In this document: piece by piece, positions 20,059 to 31,722 of the stretch
Position numbering within the stretch: position 1 is the stretch's first letter
Layout: every line of letters starts with the position of its first letter
Source of the DNA: Fusarium oxysporum f. sp. lycopersici 4287
Lineage: Eukaryota > Ascomycota > Sordariomycetes > Hypocreales > Nectriaceae
DNA: 64,000 nt
Direction of reading: 5' to 3'
Assembly (NCBI RefSeq): GCF_000149955.1
Contig: NC_031000.1
Span: 2,181,749-2,245,748 of the forward strand
Translations under genes and position numbers: made by a program
The notes under the pieces: generated by a model
Database searches by the model: none
The model's input: only the letters and a program-made list of their open reading frames with translations
Told to the model about the DNA's origin: nothing

Positions 20059-21555
20059 ATGGATCATATGCTTTCTGTCAGCTCCTTCCCTTGGCTCTCA
20101 GTGGACGAATTCACTGGCTCCAATCAGTCAATGGGCTCTAAACAACAATCTCATCCACGCGAAGCAAACGAAAATCTCTGTGAGCTTTCTACCGAAGCTA
20201 TCATGGCGGGCAGCTCCATCAACTTTGTGCCAGGCATGTCTGCGTCCATGACGTTAGGATATACTCTTGCCCGACTTGGGCTTCCTTTAGACATCCAAAG
20301 CATTATGCAGGGATTCTCCTTTGGGATAGCCGATGCCTTCTCCTACAACAATATGGGCAATCTTGACTGTTTTGCCAATGCAGTTCTAAACGGTAATGGG
20401 GTTGTATCTTCTCAAACAGGAGTGCAATCCTTCTCTGGTCAACTGTGGGGTATCTCAGGATCACCATATTCCGCAGAGGAACATCCCACTGGCTACGACA
20501 ACGGCGAGGGCTTCTTCGGCTTTCTGGCCTCCAGACTGACAGAAGAACCTGCAGGTAATTTCCATTTTGGAGATACTTGCGAAACGGATCCTTCTAGTAT
20601 CCTTCAAGAGCAATGCGAAGGAATCACTGCAGGATCACTTTCTCCTGTTAATTCCGGATCTCAAGACGACAACCTTCCTGAAATTCCAACAGAAACCCAA
20701 TCTGAAGGCATTAGATACGACCAACCGGACGCCTTTAGTGATTTAGTGGAGGGTCTCAGCGGCGACGTGTATTCTCCAAGCTGTGGCACTGGAAGCCCGA
20801 CGCTGCCACAAGACAGTATCAGCGTCGCTCAAGGGCCAGAATCTAATCAGGAGGCCGCCACCTGCCTCGCATCGTGTATCAACCTGGTTGGCTGTCATAC
20901 TCAGTCCTCGGAACCTGAAGTGCCTGAAACCACCGAAGAGCCATCTTCTCCGATGAGACCTTCTATCGATATTATCGATCTCACTCTCGACAGCGATAAG
21001 ACGCCTGCTAATACAGCAACCCCCAACACCAATGGTGCTACTAGCTGCACTGCAGATGCGGTTGTTGCGGGTCTGCCATTGATGCCAAATGGTATAAACC
21101 GGAGGACAGAGTCAAGCCGCAGTAAAAGACGGAATCAGCAGAAGCGGAAAAGGCGTCATGAAGATGTGCCGTCCTTCCCCGAGATAGTGACTCTCCGGGT
21201 GATATCAGTGAAGGCTGAGAAAGAAAACGGAAATGGGTTCATGGAGACCGTGGAGTTCATTCGACATAAGTCAAGGAAATGGAAAGCCAAGGAATCCAAC
21301 GAAGAATGCATCCTCAAGCTTCAAGAAGTGGTATCCTTCGAGATGATGGTCCAGGGTGGGAGCTTTGGGCGCATCAACATTCACAAGAGCGAGGATGGTA
21401 ACACATATAAAGGAACAGAGCTTCTTATGGAGTACATGGTAGTGCTTTCGAAAGATGAGGCAGAGAAGGTCTTAGATGACCCTGAGAAGTCTCTTGGCAC
21501 TCGTTGTCACCTTCTACAGGAGCAGAATAGATCAAAAGCCCCGCGAGTAGCATAG
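20059..21555 (+). CDS. Nuclear-type hypothetical protein with SUMO-interacting motif
   Basis: A single-exon 498-aa protein of no recognised family. The first 280 residues are acidic and low in complexity. IDIIDLTLDSD at about 301-311 is a strong SUMO-interacting motif: a hydrophobic IIDLTL core followed by acidic residues. A basic nuclear-localisation stretch (SRSKRRNQQKRKRRHED) follows at about 353-370. The C-terminal 110 residues form a compact, probably folded segment (EIVTLRVISVKAEK, FMETVEFIRHKSRKWKAKE, LLMEYMVVLSKDEAEKVL). That segment faintly resembles the C-terminus of the protein at 29583-30608. SIM plus NLS suggests a nuclear, SUMO-connected role, which is inference only. The pyrimidine-rich leader directly before this ATG supports the start. 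Confidence 0.75.
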   Translation: MDHMLSVSSFPWLSVDEFTGSNQSMGSKQQSHPREANENLCELSTEAIMAGSSINFVPGMSASMTLGYTLARLGLPLDIQSIMQGFSFGIADAFSYNNMGNLDCFANAVLNGNGVVSSQTGVQSFSGQLWGISGSPYSAEEHPTGYDNGEGFFGFLASRLTEEPAGNFHFGDTCETDPSSILQEQCEGITAGSLSPVNSGSQDDNLPEIPTETQSEGIRYDQPDAFSDLVEGLSGDVYSPSCGTGSPTLPQDSISVAQGPESNQEAATCLASCINLVGCHTQSSEPEVPETTEEPSSPMRPSIDIIDLTLDSDKTPANTATPNTNGATSCTADAVVAGLPLMPNGINRRTESSRSKRRNQQKRKRRHEDVPSFPEIVTLRVISVKAEKENGNGFMETVEFIRHKSRKWKAKESNEECILKLQEVVSFEMMVQGGSFGRINIHKSEDGNTYKGTELLMEYMVVLSKDEAEKVLDDPEKSLGTRCHLLQEQNRSKAPRVA

Positions 21556-21835
21556 ACGTTGAGATCAAAAAATATAGAAAATAATAAGGTCAATTAGGTT
21601 AGCTTAGCTTTCTGGGTTACAACACCTGTTTCGGAGATCTCTATACTGTCTCCAAGTTGTCAAATCTTTTGCGAAGGGCAGACTTTCTTCACCCCTGACA
21701 ATTTGGGATCCCAAAATAGACCAAGCTCACTGCCGGTAGACACTGTTTGATAAGCAACGGAACGGCAGAATGCAGAAAATAGACTTGGTAAATGACTCAT
21801 ATGATATATGATTTCCGCTACTTGACTGAAGGCCA

Positions 21836-22789
21836 TTACGCTATACGTGCTCGCTTGGTTTCATTAGCAGTTTCTGAATCTTCTCGTGGCCGTTTGTTAT
21901 CCATATGAACTACCCCTGCCGGGCAACTTGGGTTGCGGCTCGAACCGCCTCCTCTGTCAGTTCCCGAATCTTCTCGTGGTCCCTCGTTGTCAGGAGGGAC
22001 ATCATTGTCTTCCCCTCCGGTGTGGCTTGCTTCGTCAATCGTATTTGGTGCTCCTTTAGCCTCTAGAACTTCGTGTGGTTGCTCGTTGTCAGGCTGGGTA
22101 TCATCGTCTTCCCCTGGCATGCAGCTTGATTCGCGGCTTGTGTTCAGAATAGTTGGTGAGAGGCATATTTCCCATTCCTCAAGCTTTCGTACTAGAAACA
22201 TTTTCCTTTCTCGCCGTGCAATCTGAGAATAACTTAATTGCTGAATGCCAAATCTTCTCCAAGGTCTCGCTCCTAGATTGAACAGGAGGTTGATTGTCTC
22301 CCATGCGCCTTGTTCGTCTTGTATCCCGAGTATGGCATATATGACTGGTGTTGCAGATGATCCATCTAAAATATCAGGATCTATATCACCTTCTCTAGTA
22401 TAAGCACGTATATGCTCATGTAGCCCTCTCCAGGCGGCACCATGTAAGCCATTAGCAGAGAACGGCTGTAGTGGGTTTGCTTTCTTCTTTAAAAGTAAAG
22501 CAGATGTTTCTAAGTGTCCTGAACGGATGGCCAGGAATAAAGCAAGACTTAAGTCCCTCTGTTTGTCTTTGGAGTCAAACTGCACTAGGAAACGAACGAC
22601 CTCGGTCATTCCTCTAGATGCAGCTAAACACAGCGGGGAGAGCGTTGCTATACAAGTATATTCCTCGGTATAATTCTGGTAGAGAGAGGCGCGAAGAGGA
22701 TCATAAGATGTGGGGGAAATGCTTCCAAAGTGGACATAGGTAATGCTGCAGGCAGGGAAGCCAAAAGAAGTAGGGTTTAAGAGAGCCAT
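21836..22789 (-). CDS. Ankyrin-repeat protein with repetitive acidic tail
   Basis: A 317-aa intronless protein. Residues about 48-150 contain ankyrin-like helix pairs: LSPLCLAASRGMTEVVRFLVQ, LALFLAIRSGHLETSALLL and GLHGAAWRGLHEHIRAY. A linker follows, and then a C-terminal low-complexity region built from three related segments (DNEQPHEVLEAKG, DNEGPREDSGTDRG, DNKRPREDSETANETKRARIA) and ending in a basic cluster. No DNA-binding, F-box or enzymatic domain is seen. It lies just downstream of another ankyrin-like gene (23272-24107) in the same orientation. The two share short size, similar repeat style and a poly-G promoter tract, suggesting an old tandem duplication. Function is unknown; ankyrin repeats generally mediate protein binding. 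Confidence 0.75.
   Translation of the reverse strand: MALLNPTSFGFPACSITYVHFGSISPTSYDPLRASLYQNYTEEYTCIATLSPLCLAASRGMTEVVRFLVQFDSKDKQRDLSLALFLAIRSGHLETSALLLKKKANPLQPFSANGLHGAAWRGLHEHIRAYTREGDIDPDILDGSSATPVIYAILGIQDEQGAWETINLLFNLGARPWRRFGIQQLSYSQIARRERKMFLVRKLEEWEICLSPTILNTSRESSCMPGEDDDTQPDNEQPHEVLEAKGAPNTIDEASHTGGEDNDVPPDNEGPREDSGTDRGGGSSRNPSCPAGVVHMDNKRPREDSETANETKRARIA
21870..22140. repeat. Three imperfect tandem units inside the ankyrin gene
   Basis: The words gaatcttctcgtgg, ctcgttgtcagg and atcatcgtcttcccct recur at roughly 95-bp spacing. They encode the DNE/DNK-P-RED segments of the C-terminal tail. The repeat is in frame and probably length-variable. Confidence 0.7.
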
Positions 22790-23271
22790 TATGGATTGAG
22801 TTGTTATGGATGAAGAGTAATGATGAAATAAGATATTTGAAGCTGGATGAGCTACTTTGTGGAAGGCTTGGATGGTGGTAGGGAAGGAAGTCAGGAGGGG
22901 ATTAGGAGGGGGGGGTGGTCCTTAAATACTGCACTAGGCCCAAGTAGTATGAGTAATCACTTGATGGGAGTGTGTATTATTGGGTTTTTGCATGCCGAGG
23001 ATCAGTTGTCTAAGCCTTGTCGGTTGACCGGCCTCATGACCACGAAAGGTTGGCAACGAGCGGAGTCCCCTTTTACAATCGCGTGGGCAGACGGGGCTTG
23101 TGCCCAGTATGTGATAGCGATGAGGAACGGGGTATGACACGGTGTTGAAGCAGCCGCAGCCGTAGCCTACCTGGAAGTTTGACTCGGTCATGATAACAGC
23201 TCCTGTATGAGCAGCTTATAGCAGTATCAGACTGTATCTATTGAGGCTATCTACTTAGTGCAAGTATAACG
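22790..23271. other. Promoter of the ankyrin gene with poly-G tract
   Basis: The region contains gaggggattaggaggggggggtgg near 22895-22917 and then TATA-like ttaaatactg. A similarly placed tract (gataaggcgggggggacg) lies upstream of the neighbouring ankyrin gene near 24200. No gene is supported here. Confidence 0.45.
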
Positions 23272-24107
23272 TCAGCCCGTAAGAGACCGACATTTATCTT
23301 CAAGCCAAGCTACCAGATCATTGCTTTTTCCCATCGCCCTGGCAAGATCAGCGCATTTCCAATGATACTTCCATATCCCCAGAGTATCTAAAGCATCCCT
23401 ATCCAGATCTATAAACACTGAGAAAACCTCTTTGATTTGTTCATCATCCTCTAGGTAGAGTGCATGAACAGCAGGCGGGATTGAATCTATATCACAGGCA
23501 CCTTGTAAATGAAACTTGTGATAAAGGTGCTGTATAAAATGGCTCCGGCCTGTTCTCGCAGCCATATGCGCAGTATTTAAGGTATTGCCGGATTCGTTCC
23601 TCTCAGCAAGAAGTGGAATAACATGGGAATGTCCTTGAAGACAAGCTAGTGACAGAGGGCTGACAAGCCCGTTATCTTCGTGGGGATCAGGAAATTGTAG
23701 AAAATACTTGACAGCCGTCACGTTTCCTAGATATGTTGCTGCGGATAGTGGTGTGACAAAGATGTTACAGCGTCTTCCGGGTACAAAGACTAGAGCTCCA
23801 GTGGAAGAATTGGCTTCGAAGTCGTCGAACGGGAAGATGTTTTGGTCAAGGTTCATGCGGCATCGGTAACTATATCCTTCCGATTCACGAATTTGACGCT
23901 CGATCCAAGGCCGGATACTTCTGCGGTCGTATGTCTCGACTTCTTTAGAAAGTATAGCGCAGTTGTCGCATAAAAGCTAGATTGAGTGAGTTATGGAATG
24001 GACTATTAAGGATATATCGAATAACCAACCTTGAGGCTATCTGATAGTCGCCATTTGGGTTTGTTTTCAAGCCCTTGGAAGCAGCTTGAACAGCAGGGCG
24101 AGTCCAT
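23272..24107 (-). CDS. Ankyrin-like protein with N-terminal Cys pairs, two exons
   Basis: Exon 1, 24107-24030, and exon 2, 23976-23272, join in phase 0 (260 aa). The first exon gives MDSPCCSSCFQGLENKPKW. The second opens with LLCDNCAIL, so two CxxC-type pairs sit about 25 residues apart and may bind metal. The middle has ankyrin helices: VTPLSAATYLGNVTAVKYFL, SPLSLACLQGHSHVIPLL and NTAHMAARTGRSHFIQHLY. The tail is helical (FIDLDRDALDTLGIWKYHW). The intron starts GTTGGT and ends CTAG with a plausible ctaat/ctcac branch region. No ligand or partner can be inferred. Confidence 0.72.
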
Positions 24108-25186
24108 ATTGAGTGGCTTGTCTGAGAAGTGTTGTAAGACGGGAGATGGATGAAAGAACTAAGAAAAAAAAGGAAGGGGACGATGTAGGACGAGGATAAG
24201 GCGGGGGGGACGTATCATAAGTACTTACTTAGACACTTCTCCTAGCACGTGTCATTGGCTAAACCGCCTTAGGCATACACAGCCCTCGTGGGTGATATCT
24301 GAAGCTCGGCATCCACCGAAGATTCGGGGCGACTCGTATCGACACCGCCAAGTTCTAGGCCTTGTTGCCTTAACATCCACCATACACATGGACCCTGAAG
24401 ACATCACGGTTGTGTTCAGTCATGCACGTGTCATGATGGTCATTATCTAGGCCGCAGAGACATCTTCCAAAGCAGATAGGTGTTCCGCTGGCCACCTGAT
24501 CAACTATAAGGACTCTTCCCTTATCCAACATTATTGCAATGCTGGTGCTCCACGAATCAGTCAACGCCATGCAAAGACCATTCTCCACGAATCACATTCT
24601 CTGACATCGCCAGCCGGCTATGGAAGAAGCATAATATGTCTTTTTGTAAAGTTTCATGACGTCTTACGCATAATGGGCCATCCTGATGACTTCATTGTCG
24701 AAGATTCCACCTGCCAAATGAAGCCTGATATGATATTGAGTTGTAGAGTAAGCCTCCTGATCGTGCCAACTCCTCTGTAGCATGCAGGGGCGTCTGGATA
24801 AAGTAGCTAAGGGGTCGGTGGCACCTATAGATTCGAGCTCATGCCGTTTATCTCCCAATCCTTGCAGTTTCATTACATAGCCACAACTTCATCTTATTCC
24901 AATAGACTTTTTTCATTAAACACGGAAGATTATAATACTATAGTAACTTTGTGCTAGTAGCTGCTATGAGGTCAAGCTTATTTAAGCATAAAGAAAAGGC
25001 GAAATGATATTGGTCGAAATGTCGAACAATTCGACGGATATGCCAGTTACACCTATTGACTTCTTGAATAGCCTTGTCGACATTGAGAAAAGGGCTAGAA
25101 TAAAGAGCATTCTCTGTACCATGCTGTCTAATGACCGAAGCAATATAATAGTAGACTAAAGACTATATGTGGTTAATACAAAAGCC
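24108..25186. other. Gap containing a possible decayed 3' part of the C2H2 regulator
   Basis: Downstream of the stop at 25187, a minus-strand frame continues over about 24960-25140 (YYYIASVIRQHGTENALYSS, then VDKAIQEVNRCNWHIRRIVRH). It resembles the helical end of a fungal_trans domain but is separated from the gene by stops. The rest, 24108-24900, has short frames without support. The right side of the ankyrin gene's promoter is in its first 150 bases. Confidence 0.4.
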
Positions 25187-26586
<1,400 letters not shown>

Positions 26587-27459
26587 GGCTGTATTTACTT
26601 AGCTTCGATATGCAACCGAGACTATATTTGTATGATGATTTAAGGAGTATGGTTGAAGTATTGGTTATATAAGTCTCTGACTGAGACCCGGAAACTCGCC
26701 GGTAAACACTTATCGACTCGATGCGGCGAATAAGTCGGATATTAATAATAAGTGATTGAGAATATCGAAAGGCGGCTGGCGTAGGTTCTGATCTAATATC
26801 TGGAGGGTATTTGTATTTGTGGCCAAGTATTCTCTGAAGTTAAGTGTGAAATAATAAGCCAAACCGAGACTTAGAACATGTAGGTCCTGGGTGCTTGAAC
26901 GTTCTTATACTGCAACTCATGCTAACAGGGGGTAGCACCAAGTACTGTGCGGTGGGTCGAAACTTTGCGAATGCTCCAGTCGCATTAATAGAACAACTCT
27001 CGCCGCAGTCCTTTAAGAGGCTCGTAAGAAACATTAATCATAGAAGTGGGATAGAAGCTAAAGATATGTGTATGTTGATGCTCTATTTCCCGTAAACGCA
27101 GGAGATGACGTCTCTTGCCATAATGATGGATACTGGTTGAACGACATGTTTAGTGTAAAACGTTACTACTCTTTCTGTTATGGCGGCTATAAAGACCGTT
27201 ACTTAGTTATGCGGTAACTTTATATAGAATAAACAGTAGCAGATCTATGCTAGATGAAATAAGGGATTGTAGACATAACACAGGCTAAACCAGATGATTT
27301 CTATAAAAAGAAATTAAATAAATTAAATAAATAAATAAAGAAACGGTAGAATTTAGGTTAATCCTATTTATAACAACAGCTTCGGATGAAATTCCTACTA
27401 ACACATTGCTAAACCCTGACTTATACCGCAGCGCGCTTCATCTCTGACATTCCAAGTTA
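26587..27459. other. AT-rich gap with short A/T repeats
   Basis: Includes aaattaaataaattaaataaataaataaag at about 27310-27340. No supported gene. The left 150 bases are the promoter of the C2H2 gene, and the right edge is the 3' side of the next minus-strand gene. Confidence 0.5.
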
Positions 27460-29164
27460 TTAAGATCTCGTGGGTAGACTTCGACGTCCACCTTGCCATA
27501 TCTGGCACTGTCGGTATGAGTACCACCATTCAATTATACCACTCAAGAACACTTCGAACCACATGGTCATTTTCTTATCCAAATGCGCGTCAGATGTCTC
27601 AATCCTGGCTATATAAGGGCGGTTTTCGTCATTGATTTCAAAGCCGAAGCAAAGCCTTGAGGGGGATTCAATAGTGATAGGAGGACTAAGACGGTCTAAG
27701 CGAACCTGCCCTACGCAAGCCCTGCTTCCATCTGAGTAGTCCAGCAAAAGACCTATGAATTCAGGTGATCCTTTCGTCACTCGACAACAAGGAGTCACCG
27801 CAACGACATTCTCAACGCTGGCTTGAGACCAGTGAAAGTCTTCACAGACATGCAAACCCGGATGTAGAGATACAGGTTTGGGGGCATCTAAAACTCTGGG
27901 TTGTCTCGGCGCTTTTGAGTCGAATATTAGGCCCCTCATAGCAGAGGGGTGTGAGTCGAAAAAGAAGTGACCGGGTTCCCCATTTGAAATATCAAGGAGC
28001 TCCCAGTTGCAGTTTGATAGCGCTGGTGTTGCCTGGGCACCCAGTAAATGCAAATGTCCCTTGTCTGTCTCGAAAGCCAGCGCCAGCACCTTCTTCAGCG
28101 GTTTAGGATGGCGTATCCAAATGCTTGTAATATGCTCATCATGCTCAAGTGGAACATAGATCCAAGAAGAGTCAACAGGGGTCGAATGGTAGAATGACAG
28201 ATCATCTCCTCGCGTGTGAGTATGGAGGGTGATGGGAGCAGGATTACAGCAGACTGAGAAGCCGGTGATTTCAGGACGATTGTATTGGAACATAGACATT
28301 CGCCGCGGTGCCTTGTCCGTCATTCCGTGAAAGTTCACACTTCGTGATGGCTTGAAAGGATGACGCGGAATAGCAAAAGAATCTAAAGTTCGTGTGCTAT
28401 ACTCGTGGCAACTGTCGCGACATGACAAATAACGTAGTAAGAGGCCCTGTGTTTTTGGCATTCTTTAGCCACTCCAATTACCCATGCATTGTGCGGGATG
28501 GGTGGCTTACATTGGTATAGAACTCCATGAGCCCCTCAGAGTTTCGAATCGGCAATCCTTTCCAGAACACACCAGGTATACAACTTACAGTTGGAGGCTC
28601 TTCATACCGACTCCATATCAATCTCTTTACACCGCGGTGGTCTTCGGCCACATAGACAGCCAAGGGTGCTAGCCAGTCGTCCGTCCTTTGAGGCTCGTTG
28701 ATTAGAGACCTGAAGTAGACTTCACCTTCGTACGTCACATAATTCCCACGAAACGGAGCCCGCACGGTGAAGGAAGACTGAAAGGGTTTCTTGCAGGTGA
28801 GCCCCAGTATGTTTATCCTCGCGGCGTCGTCTTGAAGCAAGTATTGAGCTATCTCCCGTCGTAGCTCACCTGCCAGGGTTCCGAAGAGTTTGAGCCGCGA
28901 CTCTATGGTTTTCAGAAGCCACATGCGCCGCTCTCGTTCTTGGTTGAAAGTAGGCTCACAGGAATAGGCAGCAGTCTGAAGGAACTCGGCAAGGGGTGAA
29001 GGAGTCAGGATGTTCCGGCAAACGCGATGGCAGCCGACAGCCTGGTCGCGTTGATGAACGCAAGGAATAGGGCATGCATTGCACCAAATAAGTCCAATTG
29101 AGTCGTTAATTTCCGCATCAGAACGGTACTTAAACTGCTTTGATTCTTTACCGTCGGGTCTCAC
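27460..29164 (-). CDS. Fungal F-box-like hypothetical protein, two exons
   Basis: Exon 1, 29164-28511, and exon 2, 28446-27460, join in phase 0 (546 aa) across a 64-nt GTAAGC...ACACAG intron. The N-terminal part has several Cys and His residues (WCNACPIPCVHQ, GCHRVC), suggestive of a small metal site. A short F-box-like helix follows (ESRLKLFGTLAGELRREIAQYLLQDDAARI). The rest is a beta-rich region (VYFRSLINEPQRT, VKRLIWSRYEEPPTVS, SSWIYVPLEHDEHITSIWIR, MTMWFEVFLSG). Proteins of this layout are common, multi-copy and uncharacterised in filamentous ascomycetes. The F-box assignment is weak; a ubiquitin-ligase role is only a possibility. Confidence 0.7.
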
Positions 29165-29582
29165 TGCTACAAGTCAGTAGGGTTGTTGCCATAATTCTGA
29201 TATGGAGAACAAATACCAGCAATAATTGCATCATTCTCGCAGAAATCGAAATGACAAATGCCACATCTGCGTGTTAAGCAGAGCCTGACCATCTTGTACA
29301 GGAAGAATATAGAACAGTATCAAATAAAAACAAGGACCATAGAATGTAGGAACGTACGCGGCTATCGGTGCGATTAAGAAGTTAGGGGTTATGCTGGTCT
29401 GCTTTGAGCTTGTGCTAAAAAATAAATAACGGAACATTGTTACTCCAGGCAGGTTCCCAATCTGACTCCTGAGAGTGGGTCATCTCATTTGTCGCTATTC
29501 CCCTTCCAGAAATAGCGCACAAACCCCACTTCCCGTTAGCAACAGACATGGCACGCCATGTAATTCCAGCTTCAGACTAAGA
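29165..29582. other. Short gap without supported gene
   Basis: This gap lies between two minus-strand genes. A 68-aa minus frame at 29231-29437 is hydrophobic but has no other support. It contains the promoter of the F-box-like gene and the 3' side of the nuclease-like gene. Confidence 0.4.
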
Positions 29583-30608
29583 CTAACGCTGGTATTCAAA
29601 TTTCTCGCACCGATAGCGATGGTTCTTGCCTTTGAACTCGAAGTAGGTCTTACTCCCATCATGCTTCTCCTTCCAATCACTCCTCAGGGTAGTCTGTTTG
29701 ATCTTCTTGGTATCCCGAAACTCGCACTCATCCTTCCGAAGTTTATGAGGTATCAATGTGACTCTCACGTTCACTATCGTCCTCTCTTTTCTTGGCTTCT
29801 TGCCCTTGCTGTCCTCAGCTTGCGAGGGTTCGTCGTCTTCACCACTTGACTCTGCCCTCGCTTCAACGTCCATGGGGTCAGACCACTGGGCATCTGTTTG
29901 CTCCGATGGCTGTTCATAGTATGTCGTAGACGGGTAACAAGGTGCCTCATTTCCCTGGTCATCTCTAGCCAAACCAGCCTGCTCCACACTATATCCCTCC
30001 TGGATATGGGATGCTTCGGCCCGGAGAATATTCTCCAGCTCAATATGTTGACTTGGGACGACCCCTGCCTGTCGCATAGGCATCTCTCCCTTGATGAGTC
30101 GGATTGTTTCTTCCAGGTTCAAAACGCCAGCTTGTTGTTTGACATGTAAATACTCCCAACTCGCCTTCTCAATGCTGCCATGCAATGGCTGCAGTTCTCG
30201 TTCTTCCCTACTCAAATACCAGGCTCTATATTTGAGCCCGATTGCCGTGATGACATACATGCCCGTCAAGTTCTGGCTATTGATGGCCTTTAGAGCAGCA
30301 TCTAGGCCCTGCTCTTCAACTTCATGCATTGATCCCTTCTTGCGTTTGACTTCGACCAACAGAACAGGAGAAAAGTTGCGGCCATGACTGTTGTAATATA
30401 TCACCTTCATGTCAACTCGCCTCAAGCTTCCATCAGGACCTTGTTCACAAAGTACTAGCCAGGGTCTGGGAAAGTTTCGCTGCAGGTAAGCCTGCCAGAA
30501 TGCAGAGGCTGTGGTCTCTAGATGATGTTTTGCGTTGTCAACTTGATGTATAAGTTCAATTTCCATGTCATCAAAATGCTCTTCGAGTTTGCAGTCTTTA
30601 TAATCCAT
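29583..30608 (-). CDS. PD-(D/E)XK nuclease-like hypothetical protein
   Basis: A single-exon 341-aa protein. Residues about 10-150 look like a PD-(D/E)XK nuclease-type fold. A helix (IELIHQVDNAKHHLETTASAFW) precedes the candidate catalytic block: Asp in RRVDMKVIYYN and the E-x-K pair in VLLVEVKRKKGS. These are followed by a helix (EEQGLDAALKAI) and a strand (GMYVITAIGLKYRAWYLS). A long acidic linker (SSGEDDEPSQAEDS) and a basic cluster (KGKKPRKER) lead to a C-terminal beta-rich segment, TIVNVRVTLIPHKLRK and then TTLRSDWKEKHDGSKTYFEF. The nuclease call depends on motif geometry alone. Similar fungal proteins are uncharacterised, and the domain could be non-catalytic. No partner gene is evident. 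Confidence 0.6.
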   Translation of the reverse strand: MDYKDCKLEEHFDDMEIELIHQVDNAKHHLETTASAFWQAYLQRNFPRPWLVLCEQGPDGSLRRVDMKVIYYNSHGRNFSPVLLVEVKRKKGSMHEVEEQGLDAALKAINSQNLTGMYVITAIGLKYRAWYLSREERELQPLHGSIEKASWEYLHVKQQAGVLNLEETIRLIKGEMPMRQAGVVPSQHIELENILRAEASHIQEGYSVEQAGLARDDQGNEAPCYPSTTYYEQPSEQTDAQWSDPMDVEARAESSGEDDEPSQAEDSKGKKPRKERTIVNVRVTLIPHKLRKDECEFRDTKKIKQTTLRSDWKEKHDGSKTYFEFKGKNHRYRCEKFEYQR

Positions 30609-31722
30609 GGTAGCGGTATCAAAGGCTAAAAGGAAAAACGGAAAGAGGCAGTAAATAATGATAGAGATGACTGAAAATAAGTTTGCTGATATTCCGAGTG
30701 TGAATTTGCTAGTTATCTTTCCGGACGTCTCCAGCTTTTAACTTACATGAGTGACTGATTGCACATTAGCTCCGACATGGAGACAACATACAATCTTCAT
30801 CGAGACAGCATAGTGGAATGAATTTTCTTATTGACAAATTCGGCTGTCTGCATGTCTCCAGGGCGAACTATTGGGTTTGTTCGCGCATGCGTCACATATC
30901 ACTGATACGTGTTTTAACAGTGGTTGCTACCCTGCAGTGTTCGTGGTGGAGCAATACAACCTCTACGGAGCACAGAATCTCTAATCAGGATATGGCACCA
31001 TGACTTTATGAAAGTGGGGTAAGCTTCGGCTCCTCGCAAATCAGAAGCTCAGAACTAGCTCCATGAAGCCACAAGTGGTCATGTATCTACATCTAAGGCA
31101 TGCGTCATTGGTAGCGGACATTGGCGACCAACACAGCGACCAAACCGAAAGAGGGCGCCTTTATCATTGGCGGATTGCATAACAGGACACCATCTTGGGT
31201 GGTTGACCTTGATGTCGTGATGATGCCCTGCTGTTGCCGGTTGGATAGCACGGTGCGGTCCACTGGATCTGCTTGTAATCTTTGGCGCCTCAATTATTGC
31301 TATCGCGCGGGGGGACACAGGTAATGCAACCCTGGAGCTTGGGCTTATCCATTTTCGATTCATGTCCTGCGGCCCGTTACATCCTCCCGCGCCACCCCAC
31401 CTTTTCTGGTTAGGTTGCTAACAACCAACATAGTGTAGGTTTCGTCACGCCTGCGTAGCTGTCATTCCATAGCTTGGGAATTTTCTCACCGGTAGAAGAA
31501 TTTCAATACATTCTTAAAATTTCCACATATGCATCTACGCTATACCCATACAACAAATTTCCTTATCGGTACTGCCTCCAAATTTCAACCTTCACCCAAA
31601 TTTCAAAATTCCCTCCAAATTTCAACCTTCCCTCCAAATTTCAAAATTCCCCTTCAAATCTCAAAATTCCCTCCAAATCTCAAATTTCTTCACCTCCTCA
31701 CTTCGTCTTTACGACCTCTCCC
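30609..31722. other. Gap with low-complexity AAATTTCAAA tract
   Basis: The left 200 bases serve as promoter for the nuclease-like gene. From 31580 to 31690 the words ccaaatttcaa, aaattccctcc and ccaaatctcaaa repeat about every 20 bases, immediately before the start at 31723. Short frames at 31079-31363 overlap on both strands and are not supported. Confidence 0.5.

Noticed and set aside
29231..29437. 68-codon hydrophobic minus-strand frame
   Set aside because: Hydrophobic by AT-rich composition only; no start context, splice or homology evidence.
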